From a halophilic archaeon J07HX64 (GTDB lineage Archaea > Halobacteriota > Halobacteria > Halobacteriales > Haloarculaceae), in NCBI GenBank assembly GCA_000416085.1, contig KE356579.1, positions 1,419,603 through 1,428,543 on the forward strand: a stretch of DNA of 8,941 nt, written 5' to 3'. Positions 1-5,514 of this stretch are shown here, piece by piece. The notes under the pieces were generated by a model, which had not been told where the DNA came from, made no database searches, and saw only the letters and a list, made by a program, of their open reading frames with translations. Numbering within the stretch: position 1 is the stretch's first letter; every line of letters begins with the position of its first letter. Position numbers and translations under genes: made by a program.

Positions 1-940
1 CCGGCACCGCCACCCGCTCCAACACCTCCCTGACGACAGTCTCCGGTGTTGTTCGGCGGACACTCGCGTCGGTCCGCAACACGAGTCGGTGTGCGAACAC
101 CGGCACCGCGAGCCGTTTGATATCGTCCGGAACAACGTAGCTCCGACCTGCCATCGTCGCGGCCGCGCGGGCAGCCTCGAACAGGCGCTGTGTGCCACGC
201 GGTGAGACCCCGACCTCGACGCGGTCGTCGGTGCGGGTCTGGCGACCCAACTCGACGATGTAGTTCCGGATGCCCGGTTCGACCCGGACCGCCTCCGGGA
301 CCTGCTGCAACTCGGAGACACGGCTGCCCGGGAGCACCGGTTCGACACTGGGCATCCGGTCTGTGCGGTCGGCCCGTCTGTCGAGCAGCAGGCGCTCACC
401 CTCGGCGTCAGGGTACCCGATCGACGTCTTCAGCATGAACCGGTCGCGCTGGGCCTCCGGCAGACCGAAGGTGCCCTCCTGTTCGACGGGATTTTGGGTG
501 GCGATGACGATGAACGGCTCCGGCAGGTCGTGGGTTTGCCCGTCGACGGTGACCTGCCGCTCGCCCATCGCCTCCAGCAGCGCGGCCTGTGTCTTCGGCG
601 GTGCACGGTTTATCTCGTCTGCCAGCACCACGTTCGCAAACACCGGACCGGGCGCGAACTCGAACTCGCCGTTGGCCTCGTTGTAGATGTTCGACCCGGT
701 GATATCGGCCGGGAGCAGGTCGGGTGTGAACTGTACCCGAGAGAACTCGAGATCCAGCACCCGTGCGAACGAGCGGGCTGTGAGTGTCTTTCCCGTGCCG
801 GGGACATCCTCGAGCAGCACGTGTCCGCCGGCGAGTACACCTGTGAGTGCTGTCTCCAGAAACGCACGGTCGGCGATGACGGCTTCCTCGAGTGCGGCGA
901 GTACGTCTGTCGCCAGTTGACCGGCCCTCTCGTGTTCCAT
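1..940 (-). CDS. MoxR-family AAA+ ATPase, missing only its extreme C-terminus at the window edge
   Basis: A MoxR-type AAA+ ATPase; members act as chaperones or remodelling ATPases, often beside DUF58/von Willebrand-type and transglutaminase-like proteins. It starts at ATG 940 and reads 313 codons with no stop to base 1. Walker A is EDVPGTGKT (residues 44-52, Lys51 at 788-790), preceded by the family's GGHVLL. Walker B is VVLADEINRAPPKTQAAL (about 104-121). The sensor region IATQNPVEQEGTFGLPEAQRD (about 146-166) is diagnostic of MoxR. The C-terminal lid has SPRGTQRLFEAARAAA. Family length is about 315-330 aa, so only a few residues should be missing. The downstream gene lies outside the window; a DUF58 gene is usual there (established knowledge, not seen). 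No SD precedes the ATG, but an AT-rich box sits 22-27 nt upstream, suggesting a leaderless mRNA. The cellular client is unknown. Family assignment is very secure. Confidence 0.95.
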   Translation of the reverse strand, partial: MEHERAGQLATDVLAALEEAVIADRAFLETALTGVLAGGHVLLEDVPGTGKTLTARSFARVLDLEFSRVQFTPDLLPADITGSNIYNEANGEFEFAPGPVFANVVLADEINRAPPKTQAALLEAMGERQVTVDGQTHDLPEPFIVIATQNPVEQEGTFGLPEAQRDRFMLKTSIGYPDAEGERLLLDRRADRTDRMPSVEPVLPGSRVSELQQVPEAVRVEPGIRNYIVELGRQTRTDDRVEVGVSPRGTQRLFEAARAAATMAGRSYVVPDDIKRLAVPVFAHRLVLRTDASVRRTTPETVVREVLERVAVP

Positions 941-961
941 ACTCGCTCTTTGCCGGTCCGG

Positions 962-967
962 ATTTAA
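962..967 (-). promoter_or_regulatory. TATA-like box for the moxR gene
   Basis: On the minus strand this reads TTAAAT, centred about 25 nt before the moxR ATG at 940, in otherwise GC-rich DNA. With no SD in front of that ATG, the spacing fits a haloarchaeal core promoter driving a leaderless transcript. The assignment rests on position and base composition only. Confidence 0.5.
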
Positions 968-1021
968 CGCTTTTGCGTCGACTCGACAGTTGAAACAGGT
1001 CTCTAACCGGACACGGACGGG

Positions 1022-1035
1022 CCAAGAACTTTACC
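1022..1035 (+). promoter_or_regulatory. BRE/TATA-like promoter of the aldolase-FBPase operon
   Basis: The sequence CCAAGAACTTTACC holds a purine/A-rich BRE-like part followed by TTTACC, centred about 27 nt upstream of the aldolase ATG at 1060. No GGAGG-like SD lies between it and the ATG, so translation of the first gene is probably leaderless. The two divergent promoters share a 119-bp intergenic region. I did not find a clear TrmB-type operator here. Confidence 0.5.
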
Positions 1036-1059
1036 GATGGTGCACACAAGAACAAGTGT

Positions 1060-1857
1060 ATGCGACCAATCGACGACACATCGCTCACACGGGATGGAAA
1101 GATGCTCATCCTCGCGTACGACCACGGACTGGAGCACGGTCCGGCCGACTTCAGGGACGTTCCGGAGAGTGCGGACCCGGCACACGTGTTCGACGCGGCG
1201 ACCCACCCTGCGGTGACGAGTCTCGCCGTCCAGAAGGGGCTCGCCGAGGCGTACTACCCCTCATACGAGGACGAGGTGAATCTGATGGCGAAGCTAAACG
1301 GCACGTCCAACCTCTGGATGGGGGAGTATGACTCGGCGGTGAACTGGTCTGTCGACTACGCGGTCGACGTCGGGGCCGAGGCGATCGGGTTCACACTCTA
1401 CAACGGGTCGAATCACGAGGTGGAGATGGCAGAGGAGTTCCGACAGGCCCAGGAACGGGCCCGCGAGCACGACATACCGGTCGTGATGTGGGCCTACCCG
1501 CGAGGGCAGGGGGTAAAAAACGACACCAAACCGGAGGTGATCGCCTACGGGGCCAGACAGGCACTCGAACTCGGGGCTGACGTGGTGAAGGTAAAGAACC
1601 CCGGGAGCAAGACGGCGATGGAACACACCGTCGATATGGCCGGCCGGACGAAGGTCATCATGTCCGGCGGGTCCAAGCGGAGCGACCGCGAGTTCCTCCA
1701 GAGTGTGAAGACAGCGATAGACGCCGGCACTGTGGGGCTCGCCGTCGGGCGGAACGTGTTCCAGCGTGAACAGCCAGAGCGCATCCTCGACGCGCTCGAG
1801 CAACTCATCTTCGAGGAGGCCTCCGTCGAGGATGCACTCGCCGCAACCGAGCGATGA
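1060..1857 (+). CDS. fba: Archaeal class I (DhnA-type) fructose-bisphosphate aldolase
   Basis: Cytosolic Schiff-base aldolase that interconverts fructose-1,6-bisphosphate with dihydroxyacetone phosphate and glyceraldehyde-3-phosphate. At 265 aa it has the usual length of the family. Seen in the sequence: N-terminal ILAYDHGLEHG (residues 17-27, Asp21); VVMWAYPRG with Trp144 and Tyr146; ADVVKVKNPG with Lys177, the expected Schiff-base lysine; the phosphate-binding loop MSGGSKRSD (201-209); and AVGRNVFQ (228-235). Trp144, Tyr146 and Lys177 match the numbering I recall for the Thermoproteus tenax enzyme. The main alternative is its paralogue ADH synthase (2-amino-3,7-dideoxy-D-threo-hept-6-ulosonate synthase) of archaeal aromatic amino acid synthesis. 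The directly coupled FBPase gene, and the absence of a type II dehydroquinate synthase neighbour, favour the gluconeogenic enzyme. The ATG at 1060 is chosen for its TATA spacing and N-terminal fit. Confidence 0.92.
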   Translation: MRPIDDTSLTRDGKMLILAYDHGLEHGPADFRDVPESADPAHVFDAATHPAVTSLAVQKGLAEAYYPSYEDEVNLMAKLNGTSNLWMGEYDSAVNWSVDYAVDVGAEAIGFTLYNGSNHEVEMAEEFRQAQERAREHDIPVVMWAYPRGQGVKNDTKPEVIAYGARQALELGADVVKVKNPGSKTAMEHTVDMAGRTKVIMSGGSKRSDREFLQSVKTAIDAGTVGLAVGRNVFQREQPERILDALEQLIFEEASVEDALAATER

Positions 1858-2711
1858 CCGTCGAGACCATCTTCGAGACGGTGGCGACAGTCGGCGGCGA
1901 GGTCCAGAGCGCCCTGGGCGAGCGACGCTCCTACGAGGAGGGGCACAACCCCAGCGGCGAGCGCCAGCTAGCGGCGGACGTGTACGCCGACGACCTGCTC
2001 GGTGAGCGTCTGCTCGCGCTCGACAGCGTCGGCGCCTACGCCAGCGAGGAGCGCGAGACAGTGATCGAGAGCGACGACGGCGGGGCGTATCACATCGCCT
2101 GTGACCCGCTCGATGGCTCCTCGAACCTGACCTCGAACAACGCGATGGGAACGATCGTCGGCGTCTACGACCAGCCGCTGCCGGCGCCGGGCGATGCGCT
2201 GGTCGCCGCCGCGTACGTCCTGTACGGTCCCATCACGACGATGGTGACCGCGAGCGACGGCGAGGCGACAGAGCTACTGATCGAGGACGGCTCCCGGACG
2301 GTGCTCGCGGACGACCTGACCATCTCCGGCGACCCGGTCACCTACGGGTTCGGCGGGCGGATCCCGGACTGGCCGTCGGCGTTTGCCGACTACGTGGCCG
2401 ACATCGAGGATGACCGGCTGAAACTCCGGTACGCGGGTGCGATGGTCGCCGATGTGAACCAGGTGTTGACGTACGGCGGTATCTTCGGTTACCCGATGGT
2501 CGAGGACCGCCCCGAGGGGAAACTCCGACTCCAGTTCGAGGGGCTCCCGATGGCGTACATCGTCGAGACTGCCGGGGGTGCCTCGACAGACGGTAGCCGC
2601 TCACTGCTCGAAACCACACCGTCCCGACTCCACGAGCGGTCGCCGGTGTTTCTGGGTAACAGCTCACTCGTCACCCGACTCGAGGACGCGATGGTCGACT
2701 GGTCGCCCTGA
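1854..2711 (+). CDS. fbp: Fructose-1,6-bisphosphatase, class 1
   Basis: Mg2+-dependent phosphatase that hydrolyses fructose-1,6-bisphosphate to fructose-6-phosphate and Pi, the committing step of gluconeogenesis. Motifs in order: ASEERE (63-68, metal-ligand Glu pair); the catalytic CDPLDGSSN (83-91); LRYAGAMVADVNQVLTYGGI (191-210) leading into FGYP; and GKLRLQFEGLPMAYIVETAG (222-241), the class 1 substrate/metal-binding signature with its conserved Lys and Glu; then RSPVFLGNS near the C-terminus. At 285 aa it is shorter than bacterial and eukaryotic class 1 enzymes (about 330 aa) but all active-site blocks are present. Its ATG (1854-1856) overlaps the aldolase stop by ATGA and has no close SD, so translation probably depends on coupling. 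Inositol monophosphatase-like enzymes share the fold but lack this C-terminal signature. Confidence 0.95.
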   Translation: MTVETIFETVATVGGEVQSALGERRSYEEGHNPSGERQLAADVYADDLLGERLLALDSVGAYASEERETVIESDDGGAYHIACDPLDGSSNLTSNNAMGTIVGVYDQPLPAPGDALVAAAYVLYGPITTMVTASDGEATELLIEDGSRTVLADDLTISGDPVTYGFGGRIPDWPSAFADYVADIEDDRLKLRYAGAMVADVNQVLTYGGIFGYPMVEDRPEGKLRLQFEGLPMAYIVETAGGASTDGSRSLLETTPSRLHERSPVFLGNSSLVTRLEDAMVDWSP

Positions 2712-2783
2712 ACTGTCCGCCGTGTGTATACGACGACCGACAGCTGTGAGACTCAGGCACAGAGCGGTTACCTGTCGGTTGTC

Positions 2784-2796
2784 GTCACACCGTGAC
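2784..2796. terminator. Small hairpin downstream of fbp, possible terminator or operator
   Basis: GTCAC-ACC-GTGAC is a perfect 5-bp inverted repeat with a 3-nt loop, about 70 nt after the fbp stop. No T-tract follows it on the plus strand, so a terminator role is only a guess. As a 13-bp palindrome it could equally be a protein-binding site for the downstream transporter promoter. Confidence 0.25.
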
Positions 2797-2798
2797 CG

Positions 2799-2862
2799 GA
2801 CCACAGGCGTCCGGTTTCGGGTCCGCAAAAAGAGACCACAGGCAACCGGTTTCGGGTCCGCA
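2799..2862 (+). repeat. Tandem direct repeat, two 29-bp copies with a 35-bp period
   Basis: Copies at 2799-2827 and 2834-2862 both begin GACCACAGGC and end CCGGTTTCGGGTCCGCA. They differ at only two adjacent bases (GT versus AA), giving 27 of 29 identical. A 6-nt A/G-rich spacer separates them. Each copy contains the small fold-back CCG-GTTT-CGG, and GACC near its start can pair with GGTC near its end. The pair lies 65 bp upstream of the ABC transporter ATG, just before its AT-rich promoter region. It could be a paired regulator-binding site or a recent duplication. Too few copies and too short a spacer for CRISPR. Confidence 0.85.
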
Positions 2863-2892
2863 GACAAGGGTACCAGCGATGAAAAAAATGGC

Positions 2893-2906
2893 AAGTTACA
2901 AATACC
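2893..2906 (+). promoter_or_regulatory. Promoter region of the ABC-2 transporter operon
   Basis: AAGTTACAAATACC is an AT-rich TATA-like stretch centred about 28 nt before the ATG at 2928. It follows a purine-rich run (GAAAAAAATGG) that could act as BRE or spacer. The bases just before the ATG show no SD, so the mRNA is probably leaderless or nearly so. The 29-bp direct repeat lies immediately upstream, where an archaeal regulator could act. Confidence 0.5.
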
Positions 2907-2927
2907 CCACGAATAAACAACAGTTGT

Positions 2928-3851
2928 ATGTCAGTCGTTGAGCTACGAGGATTGACAAAGGACTACGGTAATGTCCGTGCCGTTGACGGACTGAACCTGC
3001 CGATACAGCAGGGGGAGATATTCGGCTTTCTGGGACCAAACGGTGCCGGGAAATCGACAACGATCAACATGATGCTCGATTTCACCAAGCCGACAGCCGG
3101 GGAGGCGGGCATCTTCGATATGGACCCACAAGAGAACGGCACAGAGATACGCCAGCGGATCGGTGTACTTCCCGAGGGGTACGACGTGTACGGCCGGTTG
3201 ACAGGGATGGACCACCTGGAGTTCGCCGTCGAGTCGAAAAACGCGCACGACGACCCGTACGAACTGCTGGAGTACGTCGGACTCGACGGGGACGGTGACC
3301 GGAAGGCGGGGGAGTACTCGAAGGGGATGGCACAGCGACTGACACTGGCGATGGCGCTGGTCGGGGATCCGGAGCTTCTGATACTCGACGAACCGACGAC
3401 CGGACTGGACCCGAACGGGGCCAGACAGGTCCGCGAGATAATCCAGCGGGAGAACGAGCGCGGGACGACGATCTTCTTTTCGAGTCACATCCTGAGTCAG
3501 GTTGAGGCGGTCTGCACCCGTGTCGGCATCCTCCGTGGAGGGCAACTCATCGCGGACGATACGATCGACAAACTGCGCGCGAACGTCTCCGGTGGTGAGA
3601 CCCTCGTCGTCGAAGGTTCCGGCATCACCGACCCCGTTCTCGACGAGGTGTACAAACACCCCGGTGTCGAGGATATCACCGTCAGACAACCCGGGTCGGT
3701 TGTGGCACTCTCTGTCGCCACGGACGCGAGCAAGACACAGATTCTCAGCGAACTCGAACAGGCCGGCGCGGAGGTCGCGGACTTCTCCACCGAGGAGGCG
3801 AGTCTCGACGACCTGTTCGCCGAGTACACACAGGGGGGTGCCCGGGCATGA
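2928..3851 (+). CDS. ABC-2 type transporter ATP-binding protein (NosF/CcmA-like)
   Basis: Cytoplasmic ATPase of an ABC-2 type transporter. Motifs in order: Walker A GPNGAGKST (36-44); the Q-loop region IGVLPEGYDVYGRLT (78-92), where Glu83 stands in the usual Gln position as is common in this subfamily; the ABC signature in its YSKGMAQRL form (130-138) in place of LSGGQ; Walker B LLILDEP followed by TTGLD (150-161, catalytic Glu155); and the H-loop SSHILSQVE with His187. A C-terminal domain of about 90 residues ends in EASLDDLFAEY, typical of exporter-type ABC-2 ATPases. The length of 307 aa is normal. It overlaps the permease gene by ATGA and shares its operon. The substrate cannot be read from the sequence: NosF-like proteins serve copper/nitrous-oxide reductase maturation, but no nosZ, nosD or nosL gene is visible here, and many haloarchaeal paralogues are unassigned. 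Confidence 0.93.
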   Translation: MSVVELRGLTKDYGNVRAVDGLNLPIQQGEIFGFLGPNGAGKSTTINMMLDFTKPTAGEAGIFDMDPQENGTEIRQRIGVLPEGYDVYGRLTGMDHLEFAVESKNAHDDPYELLEYVGLDGDGDRKAGEYSKGMAQRLTLAMALVGDPELLILDEPTTGLDPNGARQVREIIQRENERGTTIFFSSHILSQVEAVCTRVGILRGGQLIADDTIDKLRANVSGGETLVVEGSGITDPVLDEVYKHPGVEDITVRQPGSVVALSVATDASKTQILSELEQAGAEVADFSTEEASLDDLFAEYTQGGARA

Positions 3852-4687
3852 CCTGGCAGACCGTCGCGAAGAAAGATATAAAAGACAGCGTCCGCTCGCG
3901 GGGTCTGTGGGGGATTATCGTCATCTTTCTGGCGCTGATCCTGGTGCTCTCGTTTTTGCTCTCGCCCGGCGGCGACGGGGACGAGACGCTGCTCGTGTCG
4001 GCTGGACTGTCATTCTTCCTCGGAATTCTGTTTTTCGTCCCGCTCGCAGGACTGTTCATCAGTATCAAATCCATCGTACGGGAGAAAGAGTCCGGGAGTA
4101 TCAATCTCCTGCTCTCTCTCCCACACACCCGACTCGACATGCTACTCGGCAAGTTCGTCGGCCGGGCAGTTGTCCTGACCGTCGCCATTCTGGCAGCGTT
4201 CGGTCCGGCCTCGATATACCTGTTAGCCGTCGGCAGCGGGTCCGGAGTGTACCCACTGTTCGCGCTCTTGATCTCTATCATATTCTTCGGCCTGATATTC
4301 ATCGGGGTCGGTATCGGACTGTCCGCACTGGTCAACAGTGAGACACAGGCGCTCGTTGCTGGTGTGGCCATCTTCTTTCTGCTGTACCTCTGGGTGCCGA
4401 TTCTGGGCCAACTCGGCATCGATGCACCCGATATCATCGCCCGGTTCTGGCTCGTCTTCATGTTCTTTGATTTCTTCCTCGTGTTGCTCTCGCTGACCAA
4501 CGGGAGCATCGACAGCGCATCGATAGTCAGATACGACGATATCGTCGTCGACGAGGGCTTCGATACGATTACTATCCCCTCACAGGACATCTGGCTCCAG
4601 CACTGGTTCGTTTTCGTTATCCTCGCCATCTGGATTGTCGTGCCGCTCGGTGTCGGCTACCTCCGGTTCAAACGGCAGGACCTGTAG
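3848..4687 (+). CDS. ABC-2 type transporter permease (NosY-like)
   Basis: Integral membrane partner of the preceding ATPase, 279 aa. Hydrophobic segments lie at about residues 20-38, 50-75, 106-127, 134-160, 168-190, 200-216 and 250-272, suggesting six or seven membrane helices. The short N-terminus MTWQTVAKKDIKDSVRSRGL is the amphipathic start usual for the family. The conserved coupling element REKESGSINLLLSLPHTRLD (78-97), followed by MLLGKFVGR, marks the NosY-like ABC-2 subfamily. The ATG overlaps the ATPase stop (ATGA) and a G-rich SD-like run (GGGGGGTG) lies just upstream, so translation is coupled and SD-assisted. A roughly 30-residue hydrophilic loop before the last helix (VRYDDIVVDEGFDTITIPSQ, about 227-246) probably faces outside. 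The gene ends with TAG at 4685-4687. The transported molecule and direction are unknown; export or membrane-protein assembly is likely by family. Confidence 0.9.
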   Translation: MTWQTVAKKDIKDSVRSRGLWGIIVIFLALILVLSFLLSPGGDGDETLLVSAGLSFFLGILFFVPLAGLFISIKSIVREKESGSINLLLSLPHTRLDMLLGKFVGRAVVLTVAILAAFGPASIYLLAVGSGSGVYPLFALLISIIFFGLIFIGVGIGLSALVNSETQALVAGVAIFFLLYLWVPILGQLGIDAPDIIARFWLVFMFFDFFLVLLSLTNGSIDSASIVRYDDIVVDEGFDTITIPSQDIWLQHWFVFVILAIWIVVPLGVGYLRFKRQDL

Positions 4688-4912
4688 CTCCCCGGACCGG
4701 GTCTGTGTCTCTCATAACTGTGGGAGTCACCACCAGTACACGGGGTACTGCTTACTCGTTTCGGCCCCGGCACCTGTCTGTCGCCTGTCGACAGTCTCGC
4801 CGGGTATCGTTAGTATGACCAGAGCCGTCACCGGTGGACTCAGGACTACCCGGTTCTCTCTCCCGAGTTTTCCCGGAATCCGCTGGCTGTGCCGTCGGGT
4901 GAGGTTGAGGTG

Positions 4913-4949
4913 AGAAATAAAAAAGAGCAACCCGCGAGATATCTCTCGG
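4913..4949. promoter_or_regulatory. AT-rich tract beside a near-palindrome: operator/promoter, or minus-strand terminator
   Basis: Bases 4913-4924 read GAAATAAAAAAG, a rare AT island in this region. Next to it, 4932-4949 is a near-perfect palindrome: the core GAGATATCTC (4936-4945) is flanked by CCG and CGG with one mismatched pair. Read on the plus strand this could be a TATA element with an adjacent dimer-binding site, firing into the gene-free stretch. Read on the minus strand it is a hairpin followed by CTTTTTTATTTC, which resembles a terminator ending a transcript coming from about 4950-5500. Sequence alone does not decide. Confidence 0.4.
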
Positions 4950-4973
4950 TCTCGGGGGGTGTCGGCTCGTAGC

Positions 4974-4991
4974 CGGGTGACCGCTCGCCCG
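4974..4991 (+). other. Strong hairpin in the gene-free region
   Basis: CGGGTGA-CCGC-TCGCCCG folds into a 7-bp stem (one G-U pair) with a tetraloop. It competes with a wider pairing, GTGTCGG (4960-4966) with CCGACAC (4988-4994), and follows the small hairpin CGGCT-CGT-AGCCG (4963-4975). Mutually exclusive stems can indicate structured RNA, but GC-rich DNA yields such stems readily by chance. Confidence 0.3.
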
Positions 4992-5223
4992 ACACGACCT
5001 GCTTGCTGTGCTCGAGTTTGTGCGCGGTCCTCGCGAGCAGGACGTGTAGACGGCCTGTGTAAGCTCTCCGCTCGTCTCTCGGGGGTCCTGACCGCGGCAG
5101 AAAGAACCCCCGCTCCGTGCGCTCTGGGGGTCTGGGACTACCTGTACCCGTATGTTCACCCGTTCGTCATACAACCCCGACCCTACGAGGTCTGTGCTCG
5201 GACCCCAGGTCACCAGAGGCCGA

Positions 5224-5240
5224 TCTCCGGCCGGCGGAGA
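5224..5240 (+). other. Hairpin nested in a longer inverted pair
   Basis: TCTCCG-GCCGG-CGGAGA is a perfect 6-bp stem with a 5-nt loop. It lies between GGTCACC (5208-5214) and its inverted copy GGTGACC (5271-5277), so a nested fold is possible. Its function, if any, is unknown. Confidence 0.25.
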
Positions 5241-5294
5241 GTCACCCATCGCTGACTGCCCGTGGAAAACGGTGACCGGCGGGGGAGTCCACAC

Positions 5295-5301
5295 GCATAA
5301 G
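5295..5301 (+). promoter_or_regulatory. TATA-like box upstream of the 207-aa protein gene
   Basis: GCATAAG is the nearest AT-rich element on the plus strand before the gene at 5515; the bases between are very GC-rich. A start about 25 nt downstream would give an mRNA leader of roughly 190 nt, long for a haloarchaeon. It is also positioned about 29 nt before a GTG (5327) that opens a small frame ending in an ATGA overlap with the 5515 gene. Confidence 0.3.
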
Positions 5302-5514
5302 AGTCTGCCAGCCCCAACACAAGGTAGTGGTTGTGCAAACACGCGCAGTCGGCACAGGGACACGCCCGCAGAGAGCCGAGGCCGGTCGGATGCGCCCGTG
5401 CGTGGAGTCGTGTGAGCGTGTTACAGGCAGTCGCGGGGTCCCACACACACGCGGACCGGGTACCAGCCCGGGGAGGAGGGTGCTCGGCGAGCGTCGCGAG
5501 GGGTGGGAGAGCCG

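Larger units (their letters stand above)
4688..5514. other. About 830-bp intergenic region without a convincing protein gene
   Basis: All six frames were read. The open frames here (for example 4752-5363 minus and 4959-5255 plus) give Arg/Ser/Pro/Thr/Cys-rich, low-acidic translations quite unlike the neighbouring haloarchaeal proteins, and no domain is recognisable. What the stretch does contain: an AT-rich tract at 4913-4924 beside a near-palindrome (4932-4949), a strong hairpin (4974-4991), another hairpin (5224-5240) inside a GGTCACC/GGTGACC inverted pair (5208-5277), and a TATA-like box (5295-5301). No tRNA, 5S, SRP or RNase P RNA hallmark was found. It could hold a non-coding RNA, long leader or antisense transcript, a degraded gene, or simply spacer. 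I see no insertion sequence or transposase remnant. Confidence 0.7.

Noticed and set aside
408..1109. Long minus-strand open frame overlapping moxR in another register
   Set aside because: The translation is Arg/Gly/His-rich with no domain, while the competing frame encodes clear MoxR motifs; a shadow of a GC-rich gene.
1294..1803. Antisense open frame across the aldolase gene
   Set aside because: No recognisable motif, and it lies entirely antisense to a well-supported enzyme gene.
2799..2862. Start of a CRISPR array
   Set aside because: Only two copies, a 6-nt spacer and no cas genes nearby.
2943..3689. Long antisense frame under the ABC-2 ATPase
   Set aside because: Opposite a gene with all ABC motifs; the predicted protein shows no family features.
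3745..4629. Antisense 294-codon frame across the NosY-like permease
   Set aside because: Its Ser/Thr/Arg-rich sequence is the mirror of a hydrophobic membrane protein gene; antisense frames of such genes are often open in GC-rich DNA.
4940..5290. SRP RNA, RNase P RNA, 5S rRNA or tRNA gene
   Set aside because: None of the conserved blocks (for example the SRP helix 8 GGAAGG/AGCAGC, the RNase P GAGGAAAGTC, or a tRNA T-loop GTTCRANNC) was found on either strand.
4752..5363. 203-codon minus-strand frame in the gene-free region
   Set aside because: Composition is rich in Arg, Ser, Pro, Thr and Cys with few acidic residues, no hydrophobic core and no domain; unlike every accepted protein in the window.
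5503..5505. GTG 5503 as the start of the 207-aa protein
   Set aside because: The ATG four codons later has the SD-like GGGAGAG directly upstream, which would be inside the gene if GTG were used.
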